Source: Falciphora oryzae (lineage: Eukaryota > Ascomycota > Sordariomycetes > Magnaporthales > Magnaporthaceae). From it: DNA of 64,000 bases. Below the pieces are notes generated by a model. The model saw nothing but the letters and a program-made list of their open reading frames with translations, made no database searches and was not told the DNA's origin. The stretch lies in the NCBI GenBank assembly GCA_000733355.1, contig JNVV01000002.1, positions 2,077,133 to 2,141,132 of the forward strand, read 5' to 3'. Numbering within the stretch: position 1 is the first letter of the stretch; each line of letters begins with the position of its first letter. A program made the position numbers and the translations under genes. Below are positions 20,477 through 31,778 of this stretch, in pieces.

Positions 20477-23400
20477 CGTGGAATGGCGTAACCGCTGTCG
20501 CGGTAGTTGGTAGTTTTATCGTGGCGCTTTCGCGTTGACTTGGCGATTCCGCGGGAGAGTCGTCGAGGTGCGCAGCCAACGGCAACGTCGGGGAGATCCC
20601 CGGTGCGTCAAAAGGGGTGGGTTAAAGAACGGATAGAGAGAGAGAGGATAAGAAATCGTTGATCAACCGATCCCTCAGCCGGCGGCAAGCAGGTCGTCAA
20701 ACGAGATGTGGGCGCACGGTCGGTGACGTGTGCCGCATAGTGCCAGGGCCACGAACCACTGGAGCAAGCAGACTGCTTCGAGGCGGGACGAACAGGTACG
20801 GACTGGGAAATGGAAAAGGAAAAAGGACAGCAAACACCCTAGAACGGTGCCCCTGCCAAAGTCACAGTGTGAGATTCGTCCCAAGTCAGGGAGACTGTTG
20901 TTAGTGGGCGGCTGAGACGGCACGTCGATTACCGCCCCGACTAGGAGAGCGCTATTGGGAAAGGAGAAAAAAATCAAGGGAAGAATAGGGAGCCTCGTCG
21001 ACGAGACGCGCGATAGGAACGGAGGCGGCAAAAGGATCAGGGTGGCCTGTGCGACTTCTTCTGAGGGAATCGCGCATTCAATCAATGCCAGCAGCGGAAA
21101 CTCCCATCACTGGGGCGGGAGTACAGGTAGTCTAGGCACCCTGAGGCAGGTACTCCAGCGGTACAGCCGTGTACCTACTTCTTCGTGTCCTTTCTTATCG
21201 ATGCGAGCCAGCCAAGCGATGGACGGACCATGCCCAGTGGTCCAAAACGGGCCCACTGCATCGGCCACGACCGACAATGATTCGCCCGAGACAGCTGGAG
21301 GGCGGATAAGGGAAAAGGGGTTCCAGCGGAGAGGCCGTCAGCTCTAGGTTGCTGCCAGGCTGCCCTCCCTCACCATCCGTCACCAACATCCATGGCAGGC
21401 GAGCGGGTCGACAATCAGACGAGCGTCGAAGCTGTCAAAGTCTCGTGCGCCCCGCTACTCCTTTCGTCCCAAGAAGGGGTTCGCCGGTGCGTAGCTTCCC
21501 GCGCCGACGTCGCGAAGGTTCGATGATCAGAACCACTTGGGGCACCAGCAAGATGTGAGGGGGCTTTAGTTTTCAAGCCTGGCTTGGCCGACTCCACCTG
21601 GGCATTAGGGCTGTCTGCCTAGGAGGCTGAGAAGAGTAATAAAAGCAACACATTCCTGTCTTGTGCTGTGCACCACGAATGAAACTTGCCGCTTGCTACG
21701 CTGGGCTTCATTGGTGGGCATGCAAAGCACGCAAAACAAAACAGTCAAGACCGGGGAATCGATCGGCGGGCTGCTTGTCCGGTCAGATTGTCGCCGAGGC
21801 GCAATGCAGGCTTTGTCTGCCCATCAATGCCTCATCTAACCGTAAGCGGGAGGAGACGTTTGCATGTCGTATTTTCGACATGCAGCAACCATGGAGTGCT
21901 CTGCAGCAGGGCTCCCCGTAAAAGATGACACGACTCTGGGCTCGACAGTCCTCCAACCACCGGAGGGCTCCCCGAAGGAGGCGTTCGTGTTCTCAAAAGG
22001 CCACCCAGGCGATGGCTTTACGACGACCCAGGTATGCAGGCAGTAAACTAACACGGGAAGGAATGGAGCCAAGTAAAGTGAAATTGCTCTGTTGCATAAT
22101 TGGGTGGGCAAGTGTTTGGAATCACACATTGTATCTTTGCCTTTCGCGTAGCTGTGGAATCGGCCGTTCGAGATCTCCATGCGAGAATTAGGGGTGTTGG
22201 CGCCAGCCTGTTTCGTCGGTGCTCGCCGGCTTTGAAAGGAGGCTTGGAAAGGCTGGCGATTCCCGCCACGGGAGCAGTGCACTTCACCAACTCTATTTTC
22301 TTTTCCCATGCTGTTGCAACCTTGAACCTTACCTTGAGGCGTGCCATCCGGCCTGCTGAGTAGGAGACATGAGGGGATACTACGCAGAGCCTTTGGTTGC
22401 GCCAGTCTGAAACTTGACTGCCACCAAGCACAAGGAGGAAATTTTGAAGATGACGGGAGTGGTAGCATCGGGTGGTCTGTGGGGCTCTGGGCCATCCCCA
22501 TCTCAGCTCGCTGGGGCCAGTCCAGTCCCATGTGTGGCCGCCAGTTCTCGAATGCTGGAGACTCCATCCCAGCCGGGCACGTCTTCCAGCTCGGTGGGTA
22601 GGCTAGTCAGGTACGGATGGATACTTCCAGGTACCGTCACCAGCCTTGTGCGACAACTCTGTCTAATTTCGTGGATCTTTCAGCTGGCGTGTTGCCCCAG
22701 AGTCAGCAAAGAGCGCCTTTTTTTTTTTTTTTTTTAATTAGCCAACGAGCAGTAGAAGTCTTGGTCCTTCCCCTCGTTTGCCACCCTGTCGTCAGCCTCC
22801 GAGGTTCCGCCAATAGACCCATCTCTCTCTTCCTCTACCGAGCCGAAGATTGTGCTGCTCGAAATAATGGACACTAGGTACCGTGTATGCACGACTCCTG
22901 GAGCTTGTCCATCAAAATCTCAGCGGCCGTGTCGTCGCTCAGCCGCAAGGGCGGTTTGGGAGTAGCGTCAGTCCATTTCCTGGTCGCGGGGCCAGTGGCA
23001 GAGAAGGGGGAGAGTAGACGGCGTCGTAGCAGTAGTAGAGAATGGAAAAATCGAAATAAGATAAAGAAAAAAAAAGTCCCGCCCGACGGCTCCGAACACC
23101 TTGACCTAGATACCAGGCAAGCCCCTGCCTTCTGCTGTCTTCCCACGCGTTGAGCTTCCCTTATTGGACAAACGCGGGCGCCATCCCCCCTGTCCCTCAG
23201 CCTGCGCTGGGTCAGTGTCTTTCAGTCGGGATTCGCCCAGTGGCTCCCTTCCTGCCTGCACGGAACCAGGCTCTCGAAGCGTGTCCCCCAAAACTCATCC
23301 CGCCCAGTCCCAGTGTCCGCCGCACGCACGCACGTACGCACGTCCATTCTTTTCGGGGTCCTATTCTGGCATCATCATCCATCCAGGACAAAGTCGCAAG

Positions 23401-23549
23401 ACAGACATCAATTCTTCCTGTCAACCCCCCTCCCTCTCCCACCTCTCAACTTCCAATCACCCAGGGCCAGACAGGCACACGCATTTGCGGTCCTTGCCGT
23501 CGTCGACAACCTCGAAGTCCAAGGGTTTGATGGGACAACAGATCTCATA
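20477..23549. promoter_or_regulatory. Shared divergent intergenic region of the two DUF5672 genes
   Basis: About 3.07 kb between two head-to-head paralogues. A 243-codon minus-strand frame (22567-21836) has no domain and weak codon bias. The + strand from 23043 to 23529 contains no ATG, which suggests the transcribed leader of the right-hand gene begins within or before that stretch. Confidence 0.55.
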
Positions 23550-23550
23550 A
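23530..23550 (+). promoter_or_regulatory. Six-codon upstream ORF whose stop overlaps the main start (TAATG)
   Basis: ATG at 23530 opens MGQQIS and stops with TAA at 23548-23550. The last A of that stop is the first base of the main ATG at 23550. This arrangement favours termination-coupled reinitiation or translational control of the DUF5672 protein that follows. Confidence 0.75.
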
Positions 23551-24956
23551 TGGCGATTGGCGGTTTGGTGCAGAGGCTCCGGGCCTTGGCCTTTGCCCTC
23601 TGGGCGAGGACCAGCAGGCGCATTCGTGTCCTTGGCGCTATGGTCATATTCTTGTAAGAGAAAACCCTTTTCCTTCCTTTGCTCCCTTGCCCTTGACTGC
23701 TGCCGTCTTTCTCAGCCTGCGGCGGAAAGAACGCTGCGCAACAAGACGACGCGACCAACGCAGGACGAGAAGGCGAGACGCACAAGAGGCGACTCGGGAG
23801 GCTGGTGGTGCCTCGCGCAGGCCGCGGCGGTGGTGCCAGCGTCGGGTCGGGAAGGCAAGCTGACCGGGAAACCCGAACTGCTCTGTCCAGCATCCTCGCA
23901 TTATATCTCTCGGGCCCCGTGTCCAGGAAACTCGACGTCACCGTCCCCAAGGTCCGGTTCGACTACCACAAGAACCACTCGCCCTTCAACGAGACCAAGG
24001 TCGCGCTCCTGATAGAAAACCGCCCGAACCCGATCCTGGCACCGCTGATGTTGCACTTCATCTCGGTCGTGCCGCCCGACTGGCGCTTCCGCTTCATGGG
24101 GTCCATCGAGTCGGTCGAGTGGATCAACCGGTCCGTCGCCATCCAGGAGCAGGTGTCGGCCGGCAAGCTGGACCTGACGTACATCCCCTCCAACATGACG
24201 ACGGGCAGCCAGGAGGAGATCAGCCGCTTCCTGACGACGCTGTGGCTGTACGAGACGGTGCTCCAGCCGGCCGAGCACCTGCTCATCTTCCAGACGGACA
24301 GCATCCTGTGCGCCAACTCGCGCAAGAACCTCAACGACTTCCTCGAGTACGACTGGATCGGCGCCCCCTGGAACCCCGAGGGCCGCTTCGGCGGCAACGG
24401 CGGCCTGTCGATCCGCCGCGTCTCGGCCATGATCCAGATCCTGCGCGAGCAGAAGCGCGTCGACGGCACCGAGCCCGAGGACGTCTGGCTGGCCGACCGC
24501 CTCGGCCACCGGCCCGGCGCCAAGATGGCCAACGGCACCGCGTCGCTCACCTTCAGCGGCGAGACGTGGAGCGGCAAGGGCGCCGAGGTGACGGACGGCA
24601 AGGCCAAGGGCTACAACAGCTCGTACACGGCCGCCCTCGACGGCGAGTTCGTCGAGGGCATCGACGACTGGCGCAAGGGCTTCTACGAGCCCATGGGCTA
24701 CCACACGGGCGCGAGCGGCGCCACCACCCACGGCCCCATCTGGGGCACCCCCGAGCAGCGCAAGCACATCTGGGACTACTGCCCCGAGGTCAAGATGACG
24801 CTCAAGATGGACGCGGCCAAGTACATCCCCGGCGACTGCGGCTCCCACTGGAAGCGCGACGGAGGGGTCGACAGCGACGTCGACATGGGCTGGGGCACCG
24901 AGACCATCGAGGGCCGCGAGTACCCCATGCTCCCGCCCAACCTCATGCCCTGGTAG
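23550..24956 (+). CDS. DUF5672 type II membrane protein, second paralogue
   Basis: Exon 1 (23550-23653) ends inside the membrane anchor (RRIRVLGAMVIF). A GTAAGA donor joins in phase to an acceptor at 23890, continuing ILALYLSGP. The 389-residue product has one hydrophobic segment at about 28-44, then a DUF5672 domain: KVALLIENRPNP, VPPDWRFRFMGSIES, FQTDSILC near residue 169, YDWIGAPW, FGGNGGLSIRRVSAM, EPEDVWLADRLG, PMGYHTG and IWDYCPE. These blocks match the paralogue at 19058-20476 in order and spacing. The intron also interrupts the anchor in both genes, which supports descent by duplication. This copy carries an extra lumenal segment (TFSGETW to DDWRKGFYEP) and an acidic C-terminus instead of the charged helix. 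A glycosyltransferase-like role in the secretory pathway is inferred. Confidence 0.87.
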
Positions 24957-26153
24957 AGAGCAGCCGCCGACAATATTCCGGACTCTCAAAACAGAGAGAG
25001 CCACTCGACGACATCGTCCAGTGCTTCGATTTTCAGCCGGTTGTTTTCGCAATGGGAAGGGTGTCAAGCTGTTGACTTGTTAAAAATGTGATACCATATC
25101 ATCTGTGTGATGGGCTTCCTTTTTCAGGGGTGGACGGTTTGTAGAAGGACATGAATGACCGAAAAGAAAGAGACGCGCACAAGGTTAGGAGGGGATTTTT
25201 TTTTTCAGACCTGTCGCATGTTGGACTATAAACGGAGTACTCTGGCGTTTTTTTTCTTCTGTTATTTCTTCTTCTTTTTGCCACCATTTTGCTCAATTTA
25301 TTATCCCGTTCTTTTTTTTTTTTTTTGTTTTTCTCTTTTGCCTGCCCTTGATTTGCCTGCCGACCCCTAGACATAAAGAGAGGGACTTTGGCTGGCTGCT
25401 TGAGAAGAGAAGAGGAAAGGGGCGGTTGAGTATGAGGCTCGCGCCATGTCGGTCGTTGAAATGTGAGAGTTGCTTTTCTGTCGCAGCAATACGTCTCCAG
25501 AATCAAAGAAGTTATGTGCTCGGGAGGGGAGGGACTGACGGGTTCTTGTATTTCGACCCGCGTCCAGACGCCCAACGCCTCCCTGCCAGCATGGCTGAAC
25601 TCTGACTTGCAGAAGTGGGCCGTAAACATCACCACTCACGGTCGAACGGGGCATGTGTGGTAGACAACAGCCTGGATCTGGGGCGGTAAGTTTGACTGTG
25701 GACGTCACCATGCACGTCGAGAAAGCCACACTCTTTCTATTACCTTTGACAAATCTCTAGGCGGCCTAGTGTCTACCCTGGGAGTAGGAAGATGGGTAAA
25801 GTGAGAGACCACGTGTGTAGGAAAGGAAGCACGCAAAGAAGTAGAAGGTATTGTTGTATTTAGGGGTCTTATCTAAGGTAGGCAAGCAATGTATACAAGG
25901 CATCACAAGGAGAAATAAATAGTTGTCCCAATGCTGTCTCCCGTTTCTGCGCCCAGCCCGTCCATAATCCAACGCGATGTTCGTCTCATGCTTCGCAGAA
26001 AAGGTGCGAGCCGCTTCGCATTGCCCCCCGTTCCAAAACCACGTAACACGATAAAATCATCCATAATACATAAGGGGAGAAAATAGTTTATAATAACAAT
26101 AAAAAAAAGATGGCCTGGGGTGTTAAAAACCGAAACCCACCGGCGGGCGGTTA
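24957..26153. other. Convergent intergenic region
   Basis: About 1.2 kb between the stops of the DUF5672 gene and SEC12. It contains T-rich tracts at 25195-25330 and no coding signal. Confidence 0.5.
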
Positions 26154-28105
26154 CTAACCCCTGACGAAGCCCCCGACGACGCCGCCGAGCTCGCTGAAGA
26201 GGACGCCCTTGAAGATGGCCTCGCCCATCTCCTCGCCCCAGTGGCCGGCGGCCTTGAGCTTTGCCTTCCACGCCTTGCGCTGCGCGGCCGGCAGCTCCTC
26301 CCAGGCGACGACGGGGTCCTCGGCCGACGCGGCCGCCGCCGCCGCCTTGTCTCCGCTCGCGACCTCGACCACGCCGTCGCCCTCGCGGAGGACGACGGGC
26401 CCGTCCGCCTGCGTGAGCTTGAGCAGCAGCCTTTCCCTGCCCGGCGGGTGGTGCACCCAGTTCGCGGGCGCCCACTTGCGGGCGCCGATGATGTCGCGGG
26501 GCGTGAATGCCCTGACCTCGAGGAATGTCTGCAGGATCATGGCGAGCAGGAGGATGCCGACGGTGGATACGACAATGATGGCTTTGGGTGAGGGGCCGCG
26601 TGAGCGCGCGGCCACGACGTAGCGCGCTGGTTGTTTTGGGCCGCGCGGGTTCTTGGTGGAGGGCTTTCCGGCCGGCGGTGGCGGGAGCTTCTTGAGCGGG
26701 ATGGTGTGCACCACCGCCGTGTTGGCGACCGATATGGATGCGAGCTTGAGGACGGGCGGGGTAGAATCAGATGCCGGCGACTTTGCGGCAGACTTTGAGG
26801 ATTTGGAGGGAGAGGAGACCGAGGTGGACGGCGGCTGGCCCGGTGACTGGAAGCGGGAGAAGGAAAGGCCAGATATAGGGTGGGGGTGGACGCCGCGGAC
26901 GGTGGTGAAAGGGTATAGCTTGCTCAAGACGTCGATGGATGCGAGGCTCGAGTGATCGAGTGTGTAGAGCGTGATGGAGCAGTCGACGCCGGCCACGGCG
27001 ACGACGAACTGGGTGTCGCCGGCGCTCGCGCCCGGCGAGCTGGGCGGGTGCAGGTTGGTGACGGCGAGGGCGGTGGCTTGCGCCACGTGCTTGGGGAGCT
27101 TTGCCGAGGCCGACAGGCGCGCGGGGCCATCCGACGCTCCCGCGGCGATCCTGTAGGCCTGGAGGACGACGCCGCTGCGCTTGGCCATGTTGCAGGCCGT
27201 GAGCAAGAAGCCCGGGGTGAGGAACCGGATGGCCCGGAACGAGGGCCGCGGGTAGCCCGTGGCCACGTCCTCGGGCGTCGTGAAGATGAGCTGCGGCTCG
27301 CCGGTTACGGCACCACCCTTGGCGGGGATGTTTATCGAGTGGATCTCGTAGTCGTTGCAGTAGACGAGCCTGTACTGGTCCCCGGACGTCTGGATCACAT
27401 CCAGGTCGCTCGCCTCCTTTTCCAGGTTTAACCTGCCGCGGGACTTGGGCCCCGAGGTCGATGCCTCGAAGAGAACGATCTGGGCCTGCTTGGCCAGGCC
27501 GGTGGCAGCCGCGCCGATCTGCGGGGAGCCGGCAAAGGGCGCGGACAGGCGGACGATGCGCTGGTAGGCATCGGGGTCCTTGTTGGAGAACAGCGAGGTG
27601 CGGGAGAGCTCGGATATTTTGGGGGCGGCGGCCTCCTTGGCCCTACCCGAGGGCGGGTCGACGCCGAAGACGCGGAAGTGCTTGTTCTCGCCGTTCTTTT
27701 GTTCATCAGGGCTCGAGTTGACCCCGGCGTAGACCAGGGCGGTCTTGCCCTTGGACTGGCTGACAACGGCAAGGCTTGTGACGTTGTCCTCGTCTCGGCT
27801 GAGCTCGATCTCGGCGCTAGGTTCGAGCGCCTCCGGGGAGGCCGTGTCTAGGACTGTCTGAGAAAGAAGAGGACAGGGCCCTGTCAGTCGCAGTTCCTAG
27901 GGCAGCCGGGCCGCGTTGTCGCATAGCTGCTGGCTATAACACGCCACCAAGATGCAAGAGGGGGCAGACGCACAATCTTGTTTCCCACTCCACTGCGGCC
28001 GGCGCCACCGCCGCCGCCGACTATCAGGCGGTTCGCATTATTCGGGTCGAAGTCGCAGGCGTAGAGGGGGTAGGTGAGGGTGATCTTGGCCGAGGCGGAC
28101 GTCAT
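26154..28105 (-). CDS. SEC12: Sec12, Sar1 guanine-nucleotide exchange factor
   Basis: Two exons (28105-27974 and 27857-26154) join at phase 0 to give 611 residues. The N-terminus LTYPLYACDFDPNNANRLIV runs into the glycine-rich K-loop GGGGGAGRSGVGNKI, the potassium-binding exchange loop that is the Sec12 hallmark. WD40-type beta-propeller blades occupy the next 430 residues. A basic stretch leads to one membrane span, AIIVVSTVGILLLAMI (about 468-490), then a lumenal tail of about 120 residues. Sec12 sits in the ER membrane and loads Sar1 with GTP to start COPII vesicle formation. A Ser/Pro/Lys-rich insert before the membrane span (SSPSKSSKSAAKSP) is unstructured. Length and layout fit ascomycete Sec12; I see no missing part. 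Confidence 0.92.
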
Positions 28106-28925
28106 GGCTTCGGTCTCTGTCGGTGCAGCAGCGGAATCACCTCCTTGAAGCGCGGGTCATGGTCGAGCAGGTTGCAGTGGCTATAGGGGTTAAGGGAGCC
28201 TCTAGGTGGACAGGAAGGCCGAGAGGGAGAAAGGCGAGGTGGTCAGCCAGCACTGGCGCATACGCACAAGGTGCCAATCCTTGGATCGTGGATCGTGGTG
28301 CGGCGGATCTGCGCTGCTAAGTGGATGACGAAGTTGAGGCGATTTGGTAATGCCAGAAACACAAAGACCACCTGTCTAGCGTGTGGCCCAGGTTTTTCCC
28401 AGCGGCGCGCGCTGGCATGCAGTGATGATGCGCCCGTTTCTTACTGGCGAATCAAGTGGCCAGCCTGGCAGCAGCGGGCCTTCAGCTAACCTAATTTGGA
28501 GTCAAGCTTCACTTTGAGCTTGGCGCAATCGCAGTGCTCGCTACCCCAAAGTCGAGGTCCGCTGTGGGACGAAGACAGTTCAGCACCAGGCACGGCCTCA
28601 AATTGCATGTGGTTTCATACACACAGCAGCTAGCTTCAAGGATGTGAGCAGACTTTCGTCAAGTTGGCACGAAAAAATAGCTTGATCTTACAAGTCCCGT
28701 TCGTAGACGTTATCATCTGGGTCAATCTGTTATCGTTGAGCCGTCGCATGGAAGAGTCTGAGAGTGGGTACTTGTCCATCTCCCCACAACTTCTCTGACA
28801 ACGCTCCAGGCCAATTTTGGGCTTCCTCCACCTCCACGGTCAAGGAATATCACCCATCCACGGGTCTGGTTGTATTTTACACCTCTTCCTCGTCATATCT
28901 ACAACCCGTCCGCCCACCCTCCAGT
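28106..28925. other. Intergenic, SEC12 promoter and ALDH 3' region
   Basis: 820 bp with no coding signal, between the SEC12 start and the stop of the aldehyde dehydrogenase gene. Confidence 0.5.
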
Positions 28926-30539
28926 CTACTTCGCCAACATGTTCACATGAATGCTCTTGATATTGCTGTAAGCCGCGAGCCCGGCCTCGCCCAGCTCCCG
29001 CCCGATGCCAGACTGTTTGACACCACCAAAGGGCACCCGCCAGTCCGAGTCGTTGCTGCTGTTGATCCAAACCATGCCCGACTCGATCTCGCGCGCGACC
29101 CGGTGCGCCCGCGTAAGGTCGCGTGTGAAGAGGGCTGCCCCGAGCCCATAGGTCGTGTCGTTGGCCATGGCTAGGGCCTCCTCCTCGGTCTTGAACGACG
29201 CCACGGCGACGCAGGGTCCAAAGATTTCCTCGCGGTAGATCTTCATGGTCGACTTCACGTCGGTGAAGACGGTCGGCGCGATGAAGTAGCCCTTGCCCTT
29301 CTGCGGCAACGGCTCGCCCCCGATGACCACCTTTGCGCCTTCGTCCCTGCCCGACTGGATGTAAGACAGCACGCGCTCGTACTGCGCCTTTGTCACCTGC
29401 GGGCCTTGGAAAGTAGCCTTGTCGAAGGGGTCTCCCACGATCGAGATCTTGCGAACGGCTTCGGTGAAGAGCTGGACAAACTTGTCGTGGACCGACTCGT
29501 GCACTAAGATGCGCGAGGTTGCGGTGCAGATCTGGCCCTGGTTGCTCATGATGCCTATATGCGACCACTCCACGGCCAAGTCCAGGTCGGCATCCTCAAA
29601 GACGATCAGGGGCGACTTGCCACCCGTCTCAAGCGTGATGTTCTTCATGGTGCCCGCGGCGGCCTTCATGATTTGCTTGCCAGTAGCGGTGCTACCAGTG
29701 AATGCGATCTTGTCGACATCCGCGTGCTGCGAGAGGGCGGAGCCAGCCTCGGATCCGTGGCCGTTGATGACATTGACGACGCCCGGGGGAAAGCCGGCCT
29801 CCTTGATCAGGCGGGCGGCGTACAGAATGGAGAGTGGGGTTTGCTCGGCAGGCTTGAGCACAACGGTGTTGCCGCAGGCCAGCGCAGGCCCCAGCTTCCA
29901 GGCGGCCATACATAGCGGATAGTTCCAGGGGATGATCTGACCGCAGACGCCCAGAGGCTCCTTGACGGTGTAGGCGAACTTATCCGGGCCGACGTCGATC
30001 GTCTGGCCAAAGTTCTTGTCGGCGAATCCGGCGTAGTACCTCAGCGTCTTCTCGACCTCGAACACGTCACCCGTCAGGGCGGCCGTGTAGGGCTTGCCGT
30101 TGTCGAGTGCCTCAATGGTGGCCAGTGTCTCGGCATGCTCGGCGATGAGGTCGGCGAGCTTGTTCATCAGCTCGCCCCTCTCTGTGCCTGACAGGCGCTT
30201 CCACGTGGGTGCCTTGAAGGCGGCACGAGCGGCTGCCACGGCACGATCGACGTCGTCCGCGGTAGCGGCGTGGACGGAGCATATTTCCTTCTCGGTACTG
30301 GTAGTGTCCCGTTATTGATCAGTACATACCCAATTAACTCGTGGGTATCTACCCACTGCCCAAGTGCCCTAGCTGCCTTTCTGGCCAGGCAGGGAGTAGG
30401 AGGAAAGAAGGCGGCCATACGTGGCGTTTATAGTAGCCAGTTTCTGGCCGTTACTGCTCTCGACAAACTCATTGTTGATAAAAAGGCCGAGCGGCTGGCT
30501 CCACTTCTTCCCGTTGGGGGCGCTGAGCTCGACCTCCAT
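28926..30539 (-). CDS. NAD(P)-dependent aldehyde dehydrogenase
   Basis: Exons 30539-30421 and 30297-28926 join in phase into 496 residues, the normal size for cytosolic class 1/2-like ALDH. Visible signatures are IPWNYPLCMAAWK, LKPAEQTPLS, the Rossmann segment IAFTGSTATGK, the catalytic-base segment TLETGGKSP (Glu near 263), the nucleophile segment NQGQICTATSR (Cys near 298), EIFGPC and PFGGVKQSGIGRELGE. The N-terminus has no targeting sequence, so the enzyme is expected in the cytosol. Homologues in Aspergillus (aldA) oxidise acetaldehyde to acetate during ethanol growth; others handle lipid-derived or betaine aldehydes. Substrate cannot be fixed from the motifs. It is divergent from SIN1 across 1.24 kb. 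Confidence 0.94.
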
Positions 30540-31778
30540 GCTGGCAGCGAGAGAGAGGCGGGATGGCGATGACTGAGTGAAGCCGCGGCAGAGTGCACGG
30601 TCAAGCAGGGAGGGCGATGTCAGTGGTGTTCTTGTCCGGCGGGGGAGACTCAGGAGGACAGTGGCGATCGGCCTGGAGGACAAAGAGGGGGAGAGCAGCA
30701 GCGGCATCCTTCTTATGTCATAGGTTGCGCAGCATGCGCGGGATGGGTGGCTCAGGATCCACTCCCCCGACCTGCCGTGCTTTGCTCCGGGGCGTTGAGG
30801 TAGCTTTACGTATAGATGGCCTTGGCCCCTCCCCAAGCACGACAAGGTTGTACCTCCCCAGATAGGCAAGTTAGAGAGATAGTGAGGTGGTGATGTAATG
30901 TCGGCTCCTCAAGGAGCAGCCGATGGAGAGTCGAGGGTCGGGTTGGCATGGGTGGAAGCGGGGAACGGGAAGCTTTGCTATCGTCAATGCTAGTGAAACC
31001 TCCACTCGGCCCCCGCCCTGGCTCTCTCGGCCTTTGGGGATTTGAAGCCCCTGGCATTCTCAACTGAGGCAGGCCACAATGGCCGACCACGTCTAGAGTG
31101 CCGAATGCCGGAGTCTCCAGGGATAGGTGGATCGCACTGCTGTGGCATTGGGCTTGTCTCCCGGCATCTACTTCGCGATGATTTGACGCTTGAGCGCTCT
31201 CAGCTTGATTGATTACGTGCAGCACCAGAAGCTCACTAACCGATCACCCCCTGTCGTGCGGGGGTGCGCGGGCAGCCCAGGCAATACCTATGCTGGAAAA
31301 GTGTACTTACGAGGTACTTAGCAATAGGCTATGCATATCCACACGGGACAGGTACCCAAGCTGTGCTCCTCTGCGGATGAGACAGGCGCAGATCCAGACC
31401 CACCCAACCCGTGGCGCATCTCCATCCCCAACCTTGGAACACCACCGTAACCGGCGCGCAATTCTACTCGTCTACCTCGACACAATCGGCTCTCCAACCG
31501 GGTGTCTCCAACCGATACAGCCTCGTTGACGAAGCCTGGGATTCCCGCGACGATGGCAGCATAGCTCGGGCCGACCAGCGAGCGATCATTGGGCCGAATC
31601 AATCCCTAGATAGACGGCTGGACCTGTCGAGTTCTATTCCTACTTGCATCTTTATCCTCATATTCATCCTCCTCCTCTAGCATCGCTTACTTTCTCCAGC
31701 CTCACCTGGACCGGGCCACGGTAATTACACGTACCATGACAACCTAGGCCCGTCCGTCCTCGATCGAAGCCCTCCACC
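30540..31778. promoter_or_regulatory. Divergent promoter region of ALDH and SIN1
   Basis: 1.24 kb between two divergent starts; no coding signal. A minimal upstream ORF of SIN1 lies at its right end (listed separately). Confidence 0.5.
31736..31747 (+). promoter_or_regulatory. Minimal upstream ORF (Met-Thr-Thr-stop) before SIN1
   Basis: ATG ACA ACC TAG ends 31 nt before the SIN1 start and has a purine at -3, so ribosomes are likely to see it if the transcript includes it. Its effect on SIN1 is inference. Confidence 0.55.

Noticed and set aside
21836..22567. 243-codon minus-strand frame between the DUF5672 genes
   Set aside because: Mixed codon third positions, no domain or signal peptide; likely chance.
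23805..23890. Extending the second DUF5672 coding region upstream without an intron
   Set aside because: The frame has no ATG and gives a basic low-complexity sequence. Splicing 23653 to 23891 restores a membrane anchor equivalent to that of the paralogue.
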